Positions 1 to 9,094 of a stretch of 64,000 nt of DNA are shown here, piece by piece. Below the pieces are notes generated by a model. The model worked only from the letters and a program-made list of their open reading frames with translations. It did not search any database and was not told the DNA's origin. Location of the stretch: the NCBI RefSeq assembly GCF_035594125.1, contig NC_087181.1, forward strand, positions 5,824,427 through 5,888,426, read 5' to 3'. Numbering within the stretch: position 1 is the first letter of the stretch; each line of letters starts with the position of its first letter. The position numbers and the translations under genes are program-made. The stretch is from Scylla paramamosain. Lineage: Eukaryota > Arthropoda > Malacostraca > Decapoda > Portunidae.

Positions 1-602
1 TCCTGCCTTAAAGTAGCAAATACTGGCTTCATCAGTTTGGTGAAAAGCCGAGGTCCCTCAGAAATGCCATTAGGGAGGCAGGTGAATTGATAGATAACAC
101 CTTGCCATGTAAAACATAAAAATCATTGTTGCTCATCTGCAACCCTAACAGAATAATAAGCATGCCTGAGATCGACAGAAGCCAAAAAATCACCCTGGTT
201 GATGAGCCTGATGGCCTGTTCAAAATTTTCCATTTTAAAATGTTTATATGGTATGTATTTGTTTAACCTCTCCAAGTTAAGAACCAGGCGAAATTCCCCG
301 TTTTTCTTTTCTCGCAAAAAAATAGGAGAGATAACCTGCTGAGTTTGTTTGTGTGTGACTTTAATGACTTTAAGCTGTAAAAGTTTTTTGATCTCTCCAG
401 AAATTATCCCCTGTTGCACAGTGTTGAATCTGTATTCCAAATCATTAAAAAATAAAGGATGAACACTATCGACATCAATATCAAGGTGGCAATGCTGAAC
501 AATATCCAAAATGACAGGGTCACTGGTAATTTTACGCCACTCATGCAGGAAAGAGTGTAGTCTGCCAGCTTCAAAACATGCACTTGCCTGTAAGTTTACT
601 GG
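1..602 (-). pseudogene. DIRS-like retrotransposon pol (reverse transcriptase N-terminal part)
   Basis: Reading leftward, this frame starts inside the end of the gag-like gene and encodes the N-terminal half of a DIRS-type reverse transcriptase. Recognisable blocks are LHEWRKITSDPVIL, LVLNLERLNKYIP, HFKMENF, DFLASVDLRHAYYSV and, beyond a stop, FLCFTWQG and FTCLPNGISEGPRLFTKL. These match DIRS RT blocks, where LNLR.LN and D.KDAY carry the first catalytic Asp. An in-frame TGA at 123-125 separates the HAYYSV block from the following WQG block, so the copy is broken. The frame is otherwise open to the window edge, where the YXDD motif, RNase H and tyrosine recombinase would be expected. It overlaps gag in a shifted frame, which is usual for DIRS. 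Confidence 0.82.
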
Positions 603-1498
603 GGCTGCCTGCTGCGGCCGCCCCGGCCCTTGGAGTTTTTTGGCTCCACATCCTGACGAGTGGAAGGCAGTCGTGGGGCAGCCCTGGAGCCATACCTCTG
701 TTGCCCGTAGGGTTGGAACCTGGCGTAATATCCCCTACTAGCAGGCTTGTTCCAATATCCACCAGGGCGTTTACCTGCGAACTTGCTAGTAAAGGCAGGC
801 TTTTTCTACGAGAATTTACTCCACAGTTTCTCCGCTTCCTCAATTTGTCTGGCAGACTGGGACACATCGTCACCGAACAGAAAGCGAGTAATTGTCACCT
901 TATCTGAACAAAGATGAGCATATTTATAGTTTATCTCGCGTTTCATGACAAAACGCCTGGCCAAATTGTTCCTGTGATTGGCATTGCCTAGCAATGCCAA
1001 TGCACCATTTAGCATGCTCACCTCATGTGCCAACTTGGGGTTACCTTCCTGTTCAGCCAAATCATCCAGTACCACTAAGGATTTGGTGATAATGGTTGAA
1101 GCCCGCAGGATGTCCTTATTTACCTCCTTCAAGCGGAAGTCTGTCTTCCTGGCATCCAGCTTCAGGGCCTCCAACACCTGTGGGTTGCATTCCACTGGTG
1201 CAAGAGCATGGCAGTTATTAGGCCTCTTGACAACATCGTCCTCACACATGGCCTTGTAGTCCTCCTCTCTCATACCATTATCAAAGAGAAAGTTTACCAT
1301 CTCTGCCACTCTATTGTCAATGTCAGCAACCACCGTGTCAGAAGGACCAAAGGCCTTAGTGTCCTGAATTAAGGTGCTGTCAGCAGGGGCGGCAGGCATC
1401 GACACTGCCTCATCCTCACTCATCCTGGCCGAGAAACCAGAAAAAGTGGCAGAACAAGGAGGCGACAAACCCCAGCCCCCCAGAGTACTGTCCTCCAC
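596..1498 (-). pseudogene. DIRS-like gag-like ORF with one in-frame stop
   Basis: A frame of about 300 codons reads leftward from an ATG at 1498 to TAA at 596-598 and carries a TAG at 806-808. The first 230 codons are acidic and then mixed, with DNRVAEMVNFLFDNGM, a helical middle and EEAEKLWSKFS. After the TAG the same frame continues as a basic, glycine- and arginine-rich tail (KKPAF, RPGGYW, GRGGRSRQ), as expected for the nucleic-acid-binding end of a DIRS gag. No CCHC knuckle is seen. An internal ATG (MSEDEAV) about 26 codons in is an alternative start. The tail overlaps the pol frame. Identification rests on position before a DIRS RT and on the basic tail. Confidence 0.7.
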
Positions 1499-1499
1499 A

Positions 1500-1574
1500 G
1501 GTGTACATCATAAGTTTTCAACATACCTGAAAAGAAACCTCAAGGTGTACATCATATGTTTTCAACATACCTGA
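1500..1574. repeat. Two 31-bp direct repeats just upstream of the DIRS gag start
   Basis: Two copies at 1500-1530 and 1544-1574 differ at one base and share the core GTGTACATCAT. They lie immediately upstream of the gag ATG in its reading direction. Read on the minus strand each copy begins CAGGTATGTTG. They may be part of the DIRS leader or a local duplication; no terminal repeat of DIRS type could be paired inside the window. Confidence 0.7.
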
Positions 1575-1671
1575 GAAAGAAAATATGGAATGTAATGAGC
1601 AATAGAAAGATGACACAATCATTTGTTGGTTAGATACATCATAATTGTGACATACACACACTCACACACAC
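1575..1671. other. Short non-coding gap with a CA-rich stretch
   Basis: No gene is seen. A CA-rich microsatellite of about 30 bases lies near 1648-1673, at the start of the next LINE fragment. Confidence 0.6.
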
Positions 1672-1889
1672 ATCGTGGAGTGAAGAAATGCTACAGTTAG
1701 CTATGGTGAATATAATGGACCAATGGGTGGAGGAATTTATAAGATACAGAGGGGAGGAGGAACCATCTATGCTAGACCTGGTATTCACAAAAAAACTGGA
1801 GCTCAGTCCAACCATTAAATACTTAAGCCCAATGGGAAAAAGTGACCATGTGTTGTTAGAAGTGGTACTACAAGATTGGGAGTTCTACC

Positions 1890-2764
1890 TTTTTTTTCTT
1901 TTTTTTTATGTAAGAGGGACACTGGCCAAGGGCAACAAAACTCCAATGAATAAGAAAAGCTCACTGAGATGCCAGTCCCATAAAAGGGTCCCAAGCAATA
2001 GTAAAAAATTCAAGAATAAGTGTATTGAAACCTCCCTCTTGAAGGAATTCAAGTCATAGGAAGGTGGAAATACAGAAGCAGGCAGGGAGTTCCAGAGTTT
2101 ACCAGAGAAAGAGATGAATGATTGAGAATACTGGTTAACTCTTGCATTAGAAAGGTGGACAGAATAGGGGTGAGAGAAAGAAGAAAGTCTTGTGCAGCAG
2201 GACTGTGGGAGGAGGGGAGGCATGCAGTTAGCAAGATCAGAAGAGCAGTTAGTATGAAAATAACATTAGAAGACAGCTACAGATGCAACATTGTAGTGAT
2301 GAGTGAGAGGCTGAAGACAGTTAGAGGAGAGGAATTGATGAGACGAAAAGCTTTAGATTCCACCCTGTCTAGAAGAGTGGTATGAGTGGAACCCCCCAGA
2401 CATGTGAAGTATACTCCATACATGGACGGATAAGGCCCTTGTACATAGTTAACAGTTTGGGGAGTGAGAAAAACTGGTGGAGACATCTCAGAATGCCTAA
2501 CTTCATAGAAGCTGTTTTAGCTAGAGATTTCCAGTTCAGATTATAAGTAAAGAACAGACCGAGGATGTTCAGTGTAGAAGAGGGAGACAGTTGAGTGTCA
2601 TTGAAGAAGAGGGGGTAGTTGTGTGGAAGGTTGTGTTGAGTTGATAGATGGAGGAATTGAGTTTTTGAGGCACTGAACAATACCAAGTTTGCTCTGCCAC
2701 AATCAGAAATTTTAGAAAGATAAGAAGTCTGGCATTCTGTGGCTTCCCTAAGGAAGCCACAGAA
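1890..2764 (-). mobile_element. LINE A copy A1, 5'-truncated, with fold-back 5' junction
   Basis: The 3' end with its A-rich tail (T-rich on the plus strand) is at about 1890-1910. The fragment reads leftward from the RT palm-thumb junction ([23 protein letters not shown]) through the C-terminal domain (MEYTSHVWG, DRVESKAFRLINSS, FSGKLWNSLPASVFPPSYD). Homology with other LINE A copies stops at about 2748. Beyond that, 13 bases are repeated in inverse orientation (see the palindrome entry), and then the host LINE C frame resumes. Frameshifts break the reading frame. Imperfectly similar ggagt...ctac/actat sequences on both flanks may be a decayed target-site duplication. Confidence 0.85.
2735..2764. 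repeat. 13-bp inverted repeat at the LINE A 5' junction
   Basis: Arms 2735-2747 and 2752-2764 are perfect inverted copies with a 4-base loop. The left arm is ordinary LINE A sequence; the right arm is extra. It is read here as a fold-back made at the end of first-strand synthesis. Confidence 0.85.
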
Positions 2765-3914
2765 GGAGTACTATAAAAATGGGTGACTAAATCACACAAA
2801 GACAAATTTTACAGAGTTAAGAAAATTCTCTGGGAATATTGATTGGAAAGGACTTGTGGAAGTCAAGACAGTGCAAGAGAAATACAAAACATTCCTGAAA
2901 AAGTACAATGAGGGTGTGCAGAAGTATGTAGCTGTATATTAAGTAAGGAGGAGCAAACGTATTTGGTATTTTACTCCAGATGTGCAGAAACTAAGAAGAG
3001 AAAGGATATAGCTTGGAAGAAACTGAAGAAACAAAGAAATGAAAATAATAGAGAGTAGTATAAGGAGGCAAGGAATGAGTATGTTAGAATAAGAAAAGAG
3101 GAGGAGAAACAATTTGAAAAGGATGTGGTAAAGAAATGTGAAGAAGAGCCCAAGCTTTTTTACAGATATATAAATGGAAAGATGACAAGCAGAGAGACCA
3201 TTAACAAGATAGTAAAGGAAGGAAGGATATATCAAACAGCAGAAGAGATGAGTGAAATTGTGAATGAGAGTTTCAGGTCTATGTTCAGTGTGGAAGTGGA
3301 TTTAACAGAACCAAATGAGGAGGTGAGGCAGGGTTGTTATGGGAAATCTTGATGTAAAAACATGAAATTGGCAAATTGTTAGAGAAGCTGAATATCCCAG
3401 ACTGGAATATGCAGCAGTGGTGTGGTCTCTGCATATGAAGAAAGACATAAAGAAGTTGGAAAGAATTCAGAGGGCAGCTACAAGGATGGTACTGGAGCTG
3501 AAAGACCTAATGTATGAAAAGAGGCTGAAGGAAATGGGACTGCCAACTTTGCAAGTTAGAAGAGAAAGAGGAGATCTAATAATGATGTATAAAATAGTTA
3601 ACAGCATTGAGAGCATTAACAGCAATTGATGTATAAAATAGTTAACAGCATCTGATGTTACTGGAAGAAGATGAAGCTGGACGGACGAGAGGGCACTCAA
3701 AGAAGATCAGGAAGGGTCAGTGTTTGAGGGACATCAAGAAGTTCAGTTTTTCACATAGAACTGTGGATATCTAGAATGGTCTAAATGAGAAGATTTTTAC
3801 AGCACCAAATGTGCATAATTTTAAGGAAATGCTGAATAAATATAGATATAGAGACAAGACACCATGAGCCCTGCTTGAACCCTGTATTATACAACTAGGT
3901 AAACACAAATAAGT

Positions 3915-6268
3915 AAATTGAGAGTTGAGAGTAGAGGCCCAGTCAAAAAATGAGTAGAAAACACGAGAACAAGTGTGGAGATTCATTTGGAAAGTTGTGG
4001 ATATGAAAGTGAGGAAAAGGTGGCACAAAGATGCCATGGAAGATAACCAAGCAGAAGCTTAAAATTGATGTATACAAATATAGATGGTTTAGTGTTGAGC
4101 CTATTGAAACTAAAAGACTACCTAAAGAACAATAAACCACATGTGGTACATTTAACGTGTCCCTTCTACGTAAAAAAAAAGTGGAAATCAAACTAAGAGG
4201 AAATAAAGTTGAGATTTGCAAAGGAAGGATATAGCACATGGAGGAGAGACAGAAAAGGAAAGGCAGGAGGAGGAGTGATGATATTGATAAAAGAGGATAT
4301 TGTTGTTGAGGAAGTGGAATATGGTGATGGAATGGTGGAAACTTTGAGTGTTGTGAATAAGATCAAAGAAAGTGAAAAAAAGAAAAGTTATTGTGATGTA
4401 CATACCACCAAAAAACTAATTCATGGGAGACCAAAAGATATAAAACTATGCAACTAGAAACAAGAAATAGTATAGAGGAAATGATAAGGAAAAGTAACAA
4501 AGTGCTCTTAGTAGGTGACTTCAGCACTAAAGGAATTAACTGGGAGGAGATGAAAGTGAAAAAAAATGTCACGTCATGGAGCGAAGAGCTTTGATGGTGA
4601 ATACAATGAGACATTGGGTGAATGAATCTACAAGATGCAGAGGAGAAGAAGATCCATCACAGTTGGACTTAGTGTTTACAGAACCTCAGAAAGTAGACTA
4701 AGTATACGTTGTCTGAGTCCACTGGGAAGAAATGATCATGTGACATAAGAAATAGTATTACAGGAGAAAACAGTGTTACACAGGAATGAACAATTTAGAA
4801 ATGGGAGACAGAACTATGCTAAGGCAAACTTTGCAGAGCTTAGTAACTTTTATGGAAAAATTAACTGGAGAAAGCTATTCAAAGGTAAAGTAGTGGAAGA
4901 AAAGTATGAGATTTTTTGAGCAAGTGTAGAGATGGGGGTGCAACAGTTTGCACCAAGTTATAAAATGAAAATTAGGAAGCATGAATGGTATAATGCCAGG
5001 TGTGTAGAAGCAAAAAAGAAAAAAGGACAGGGCATGGAGGAAAAGGATGAGACAACTGAACAGAAATACTAGGGAAGAATACAGAAATGCGAGGAATGAA
5101 TATGATATAATAAGAAGAGAAGAAGAAAGAAATTTTGAAAGTGACAGTAAGTAAACGCAAGGAAGAGCTTCTACAGATACATAATTGGAAAAATGAAACA
5201 GGAATGACATAAGCAAGTTAGGAAGAGAAGGAAGAATTTTTGAAACTACTGAGGAGATGAGTGAACTAATAAATGAGAGTTTTCAATCTGTGTTTACAAA
5301 GGAAACTGATTTTGTAGCACTAAAATTGGTATCACTGAATGAGGGAATACTGAAGATACAAGCAAAGAGACAAGAGACCAAGAAACTGCTGGAAAAGCTG
5401 GATGTTAGAAAAACTGTGGGAACAGATCAAGTAAATAGATGGATATTAAAAGAATGCAGAGAACAAATGGAAGAGCCCATATGGGATATAATCAATAGCT
5501 CATTGAAAGAAGGAAAAGTAGCAAGGGAACGGAAAGAGCTAACATAGTCCCAATATACAAAGGGGGAAATAAAATGGAATCATTTAATTACAGACCAGTG
5601 TCACTAACAGGTATTGTAAGCAAGCTTTGTGAAATAGTAATTAAAGATAGATGGGTGCAATATTTAGAAGATGAAAAGATAATTACAGAAAAGCAATTTG
5701 GATTCAGGAAAGGGAGATCCTGTGTCACAAATTTACTGAGCTTTTATATAAAAGCAAGAGTAATTGATGGAGTGCAAGAAGAGAGGGATGGATGGGTTGA
5801 TGTGGTATACTTGGATCTCAAAAAAAGCATTTGATAAAGTTCCTGCAAAAGTCTTATGTATAAGTTAGAGAATGAAGGAAGACTAAAGGGAGCAACACTG
5901 AGATGGATGGAGGACTATTTACAAGGGAGGAAAATGAGACATAAATTCAAGTTATTGTGAAAGTTTTAAGTGGGGCACCTGTTGTGTTTCAAATATATGT
6001 AAATGGTATGGCAGATGATTTAAATAGTTATATAAACCCTTATGCTGATGATGGTAAAATAAAAATAATAAATAATGAAAATGAACTATTGAAATCTGGA
6101 ATGATTTGAAGGAAGAGGTGGTTGTGGTAAACAGTGTACACATGTTAAAGAGAAATTGGATAAATATAGTTATGGAAACAGGACAAAATGAGCTTTGGCT
6201 TGTGCCCTGCACAATAGAACTAGATAAATACACACACACACTCACACATACACACCATACTTCTATAG
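3915..6268 (+). mobile_element. LINE family C copy 2: ORF1 end, endonuclease and RT, degraded
   Basis: The copy starts in the ORF1 tail (VESRGPVKK). It then reads the endonuclease from about 4053 (GGGVMILIKEDIVVEEVEYG, later a GDF motif and RGEEDPSQLDLVFTE), the linker (RYIIGKM, EEMSELINESFQSVFTKE) and RT blocks: LEKLDVRKTVGTDQVNRWIL, NYRPVSLTGIVSKLCE, EKQFGFRKGRSCVTNLLSFY, DVVYLDLKK and, near 6036-6060, PYADDGKI. Open stretches at 4209-4457, 5257-5547 and 5574-5834 lie in different frames, so several indels separate them. The palm is partly deleted between about 5950 and 6000. The 3' end is a CTAGATAAATACAC signature running into a CA microsatellite at about 6228-6268. Length is close to a whole ORF2 but most frames are broken. 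Confidence 0.8.
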
Positions 6269-7429
6269 CTTTTAGCATAATACAAGTGCAGGTGGCATTG
6301 CACACACACACAAAAAAATGCATATTTATGAAGAATTATAAAAAAAAAGAAAAAACATAGCAGAGCTGACATGCTCTCTCATGAAATAAGAAAATATGGA
6401 AGAAAAAAAACACAAACTAAAGGCAAACTTTTCTATAGAGGTTGTATTCCAAATAATAGCACTGTCCATGAAGCAACAGAGAGGAAGGTAAAGCTGAATA
6501 TGTTAGATGCCATGCTGTAATAATGATGCCACAAAGTTATAACTGTTTCATTACATAAAAGCACATAGAAAGGCAGATATTCAATGCTGTTACACTGTCT
6601 CTTGCTACATGTAAATGAAGAGCTAGCAAAAGCTACAACAAACCAGATTGGTGGTGAATGCATTACATAAGAGAGAAAAGAAAATCATGTTTGCAAGGAA
6701 TGTTAGCATCACCTAGCTTGTTACAATACATGCAGTTACACTTTTGGGCAGAGAAGAAACATAACATATGCACAATATTTTGACAGACAGACATCACAAC
6801 AAAATATATGCTTGTTACATTTCAAATGCAGTGTTTGGCAAAGCAAAGCAATACTGTCACACTGAGCCAGAAAGCAAATATTGACTATCAAACAGGCCAA
6901 CCAAAGGAGTGTTACAGAAGTGAGCATCAAGTCAAGTAAAACATTCATGTAACCAAAGCAAAGGCAGTGTTACCATGGGAAGCCTGAAAGCAAATGAATA
7001 CATTCACATGCCTTGTTGGTGACAGTCATTTTGTAAAAGGACAAGTTTGGTAATTTATTTTTAATTCAATTAATTTCCTGTTACTCCTATTTTTGTTATT
7101 AGGAGTAGCTCTATTATGCCACTTTAAGGTGTAAAATATTTTCAGTCAGATGTAGAGATGAATGCTCTTGGTGAGGTGGCTGGAACACAAGGGCAAAGGA
7201 GTAATGAAAGTATGATTTGCTAACTTTGATTAAAGCATTAGGGAAACTCTCTTTCCCAGCATGGCTCCCTCCATGGTGGACTGGAGTGCTGCCTTAACCT
7301 CTGAGAAATATTTGATAACATTCTCATTGAGTACAGAGAATCTTCCAAATGCAGAGGCTGTAGAACTCTCAGCTTTAAAATAAGAAAAAAAGTTTAAATT
7401 GACTATCAGATTCATTGCTTAAATCTAAC
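6269..7429. other. No gene recognised
   Basis: AT-rich sequence with short CA and A-rich runs. Open frames on the minus strand at 6433-6663, 6736-6948 and 7230-7415 show no recognisable family, compositional signal or splice context. The last may be the decayed 3' part of the P-type transposase that lies just to its right on the same strand. Confidence 0.5.
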
Positions 7430-7680
7430 AAATTCAGCTTACAATATTAACACACATGACTTTAAAAATTTAGTGCATGTCCAGCCAACAACATATATAA
7501 GAGCTTTCATCTCAGCTACTTGGATATCATTCATCATAAAGTTGTCTGCTTCAGACTCAGAGTCAAAATCTGGGTTCAAGGGAGAATCTGATTCCCAGGT
7601 GGTCAGGTTTAAGAATTGTGACTCATCTGCCTCATAGTTACTTGATGAAGAAGGACCTTGTAACAAATCATTGATTATTA
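7430..7680 (-). pseudogene. P/THAP9-type transposase, C-terminal piece (after the LINE A insertion)
   Basis: The open frame at 7439-7666 begins with an acidic serine-rich stretch (NYEADESQFLNL, NPDFDSESEADNFMM) and ends EMKALIYVVGWTCTKFLKSC. The last block resembles the late P-element/THAP9 segment in which a Tyr-Val-Ala-Gly-Tyr core is followed by a Cys. It lies on the same strand as, and directly beyond, LINE A copy A2, whose other side is in the same transposase family. The two pieces are therefore read as one gene split by the LINE. Assignment of this piece depends on that continuity. Confidence 0.55.
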
Positions 7681-7980
7681 TTTATTTATTTTTTACATAA
7701 GAGGGTCACTGGCCAAGGGAAACAAAAAAAAAAGGGGGAAAAAAAATCCCATCAAGATGTCAGTCCCTAAAATAATGTCAAAGGAATTGTAAAAAATTTA
7801 AGGGTAAGTGTCTTGAAACCTCCCTCAAGTCATAGGAAGGAGGAAATACAGAAGCAGGCAGGGAGTTCCAGAGTTTACCAGAGAAATAATAATAATAATA
7901 ATAAACAGTTTATTATTAAGGCAGTTCACAAACTGAAAATGTACAGAGGGGGTGGGGAAATACTTAACCCTTTCCTTCTG

Positions 7981-8002
7981 GCAATCGTATATATACGATT
8001 GC
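7981..8002. repeat. 22-bp perfect palindrome, sub-terminal in the piggyBac-like element
   Basis: The sequence GCAATCGTATA followed by its exact reverse complement lies 14 bases inside the left terminal repeat. Sub-terminal palindromes or repeats in piggyBac-type ends can be transposase contact sites; that role is inferred. Confidence 0.8.
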
Positions 8003-8307
8003 AAAAATGCGTCCGTAGCGACGGCGATCATACCGGTAATCAAGAATTTTCGCGCCTCAATTTTGAGGTCCAAGCACGGTTTCTCGAGTCAGATGGTGTG
8101 AGTGGAAGTGTCTGGCATGTTTCCACATGTAATGTTGTCACTAGCTATGGAAATTTAGCAGTAACTAAGCTATTTTCCCTTTCTCCGGGCGACACTTGGC
8201 AACCCCAGCGACCCGCCGGGTGGAAAGCACTCGCTGGGTGGAAAGCACCATGATAAGTGTGAAGAGACATCCTGATAAGAGCCAAGGATCTCAGATCATA
8301 ACTCACC

Positions 8308-8514
8308 ATGGAGCAGGACACAACATATGTATTTAGCAGTGCTTCTGAGTTTGAAGACAGTGACAGTGAATATTTAGAAGAAGAAGCTGAAGAAAGCAAA
8401 GACATTGGTGAGGACTCGGAAAATGATTTACAGGATCCACCTGTTTTATCAGAACAGAGAGATGATACCTATCATTCTTTCATGTTAATTTTTTCATTAT
8501 CTTCGATTTTATAA
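8308..8514 (+). pseudogene. Acidic N-terminal fragment of a piggyBac-type transposase
   Basis: A 68-codon frame starts with ATG and is strongly acidic (FEDSDSEYLEEEAEESKDIG, then EDSENDLQDPP). piggyBac-family transposases typically begin with such an acidic Ser/Asp/Glu-rich region before the catalytic core. After about residue 58 the frame runs into low-complexity sequence and stops at 8512-8514. The TTAA-bounded element around it supports the reading; the sequence alone would not be specific. Confidence 0.55.
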
Positions 8515-8597
8515 TAAAATGGTAGAAGGTAACTTGTCAGAGAGAGAGAGAGAAAGAGAGAGAATGTTATTTGCCTGAAACGATGTGAAAAGGGATG

Positions 8598-8600
<3 letters not shown>

Positions 8601-8687
<87 letters not shown>

Positions 8688-8714
8688 GGAAGTGTACAAT
8701 TTCCCCTCCAAGAT

Positions 8715-8771
<57 letters not shown>
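8601..8771. repeat. (TC)42 at 8601-8684 and (GA)n at 8717-8771
   Basis: Two complementary dinucleotide arrays are separated by 32 bases of unique sequence and could pair into a long hairpin. A short interrupted GA run lies at 8539-8562. Confidence 0.95.
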
Positions 8772-8773
<2 letters not shown>

Positions 8774-9094
8774 TTTGCGCGCGGCGTCATCGCTCTCCGG
8801 GCTGTTTCTGGATGACGGATCACACAGCAGGAGGAGGAGGAATCCTTTATAAGGCATAAACTCAACTTTCAGAGGTCACATCGAGCTACAAAGTATATCA
8901 TTGTATTCAGAATAACAAAGAGAAAATAATTATTAGTATTCAAACAATTTTCTGACAATTTCTAGGTTAACCATTTTTAGCCGTCATACAAAACGAGAAA
9001 ATAATTTAAGCGCCGGAAGGAAAGGGTTAACATTAATCCTAAAGCTAAGTCTAATCTAGAAACGAAATACTATTTATTGATGGCTCGCACCATG

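Larger units (their letters stand above)
1672..3906 (+). mobile_element. LINE family C (CR1-like) copy 1, RT deleted, split by a LINE A insertion
   Basis: The left part (1672-1889) encodes the C-terminal end of an endonuclease (QWVEEFIRYRGEEEPSMLDL, then a GKSDHVLLEV motif containing the conserved SDH). The right part (2765-3906) resumes with the endonuclease-RT linker: FTELRKFSGNIDWKGL, YNEGVQKYV, FYRYINGKM and EEMSEIVNESF. Around 3393 the frame jumps from the linker (GKLLEKL) straight into the post-RT region (PRLEYAAVVWSLHMKKD, KLERIQRAATRMV), so all catalytic RT blocks including YADD are missing. The 3' end carries the family signature CTAGGTAAACAC near 3893-3906. Several stops remain. The copy cannot encode active protein. 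Confidence 0.78.
7964..9030 (+). mobile_element. piggyBac-like element with TTAA duplications and terminal inverted repeats
   Basis: The segment is bounded by TTAA at 7964-7967 and 9027-9030. Directly inside are inverted repeats CCCTTTCCTTCTGGC (left) and, read inward from the right, CCCTTTCCTTCCGGC, with one mismatch in 15. Removing it joins the two halves of the LINE D 3' tail at a single TTAA, as piggyBac insertion predicts. A 22-bp perfect palindrome sits just inside the left end. The interior carries an acidic ORF start and two long dinucleotide tracts but no catalytic transposase domain, so it is non-autonomous. The interior between ORF and right end is presumably an internal deletion filled by microsatellites. 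Confidence 0.82.

Noticed and set aside
571..907. Frames at 571-873 (minus) and 578-907 (plus) over the DIRS gag end
   Set aside because: Shadows of the gag tail; the gag frame and the pol frame explain the conserved blocks.
7813..8253. 146-codon plus-strand frame
   Set aside because: It crosses three different elements (LINE A tail, LINE D tail, piggyBac-like end) and has no conserved block.
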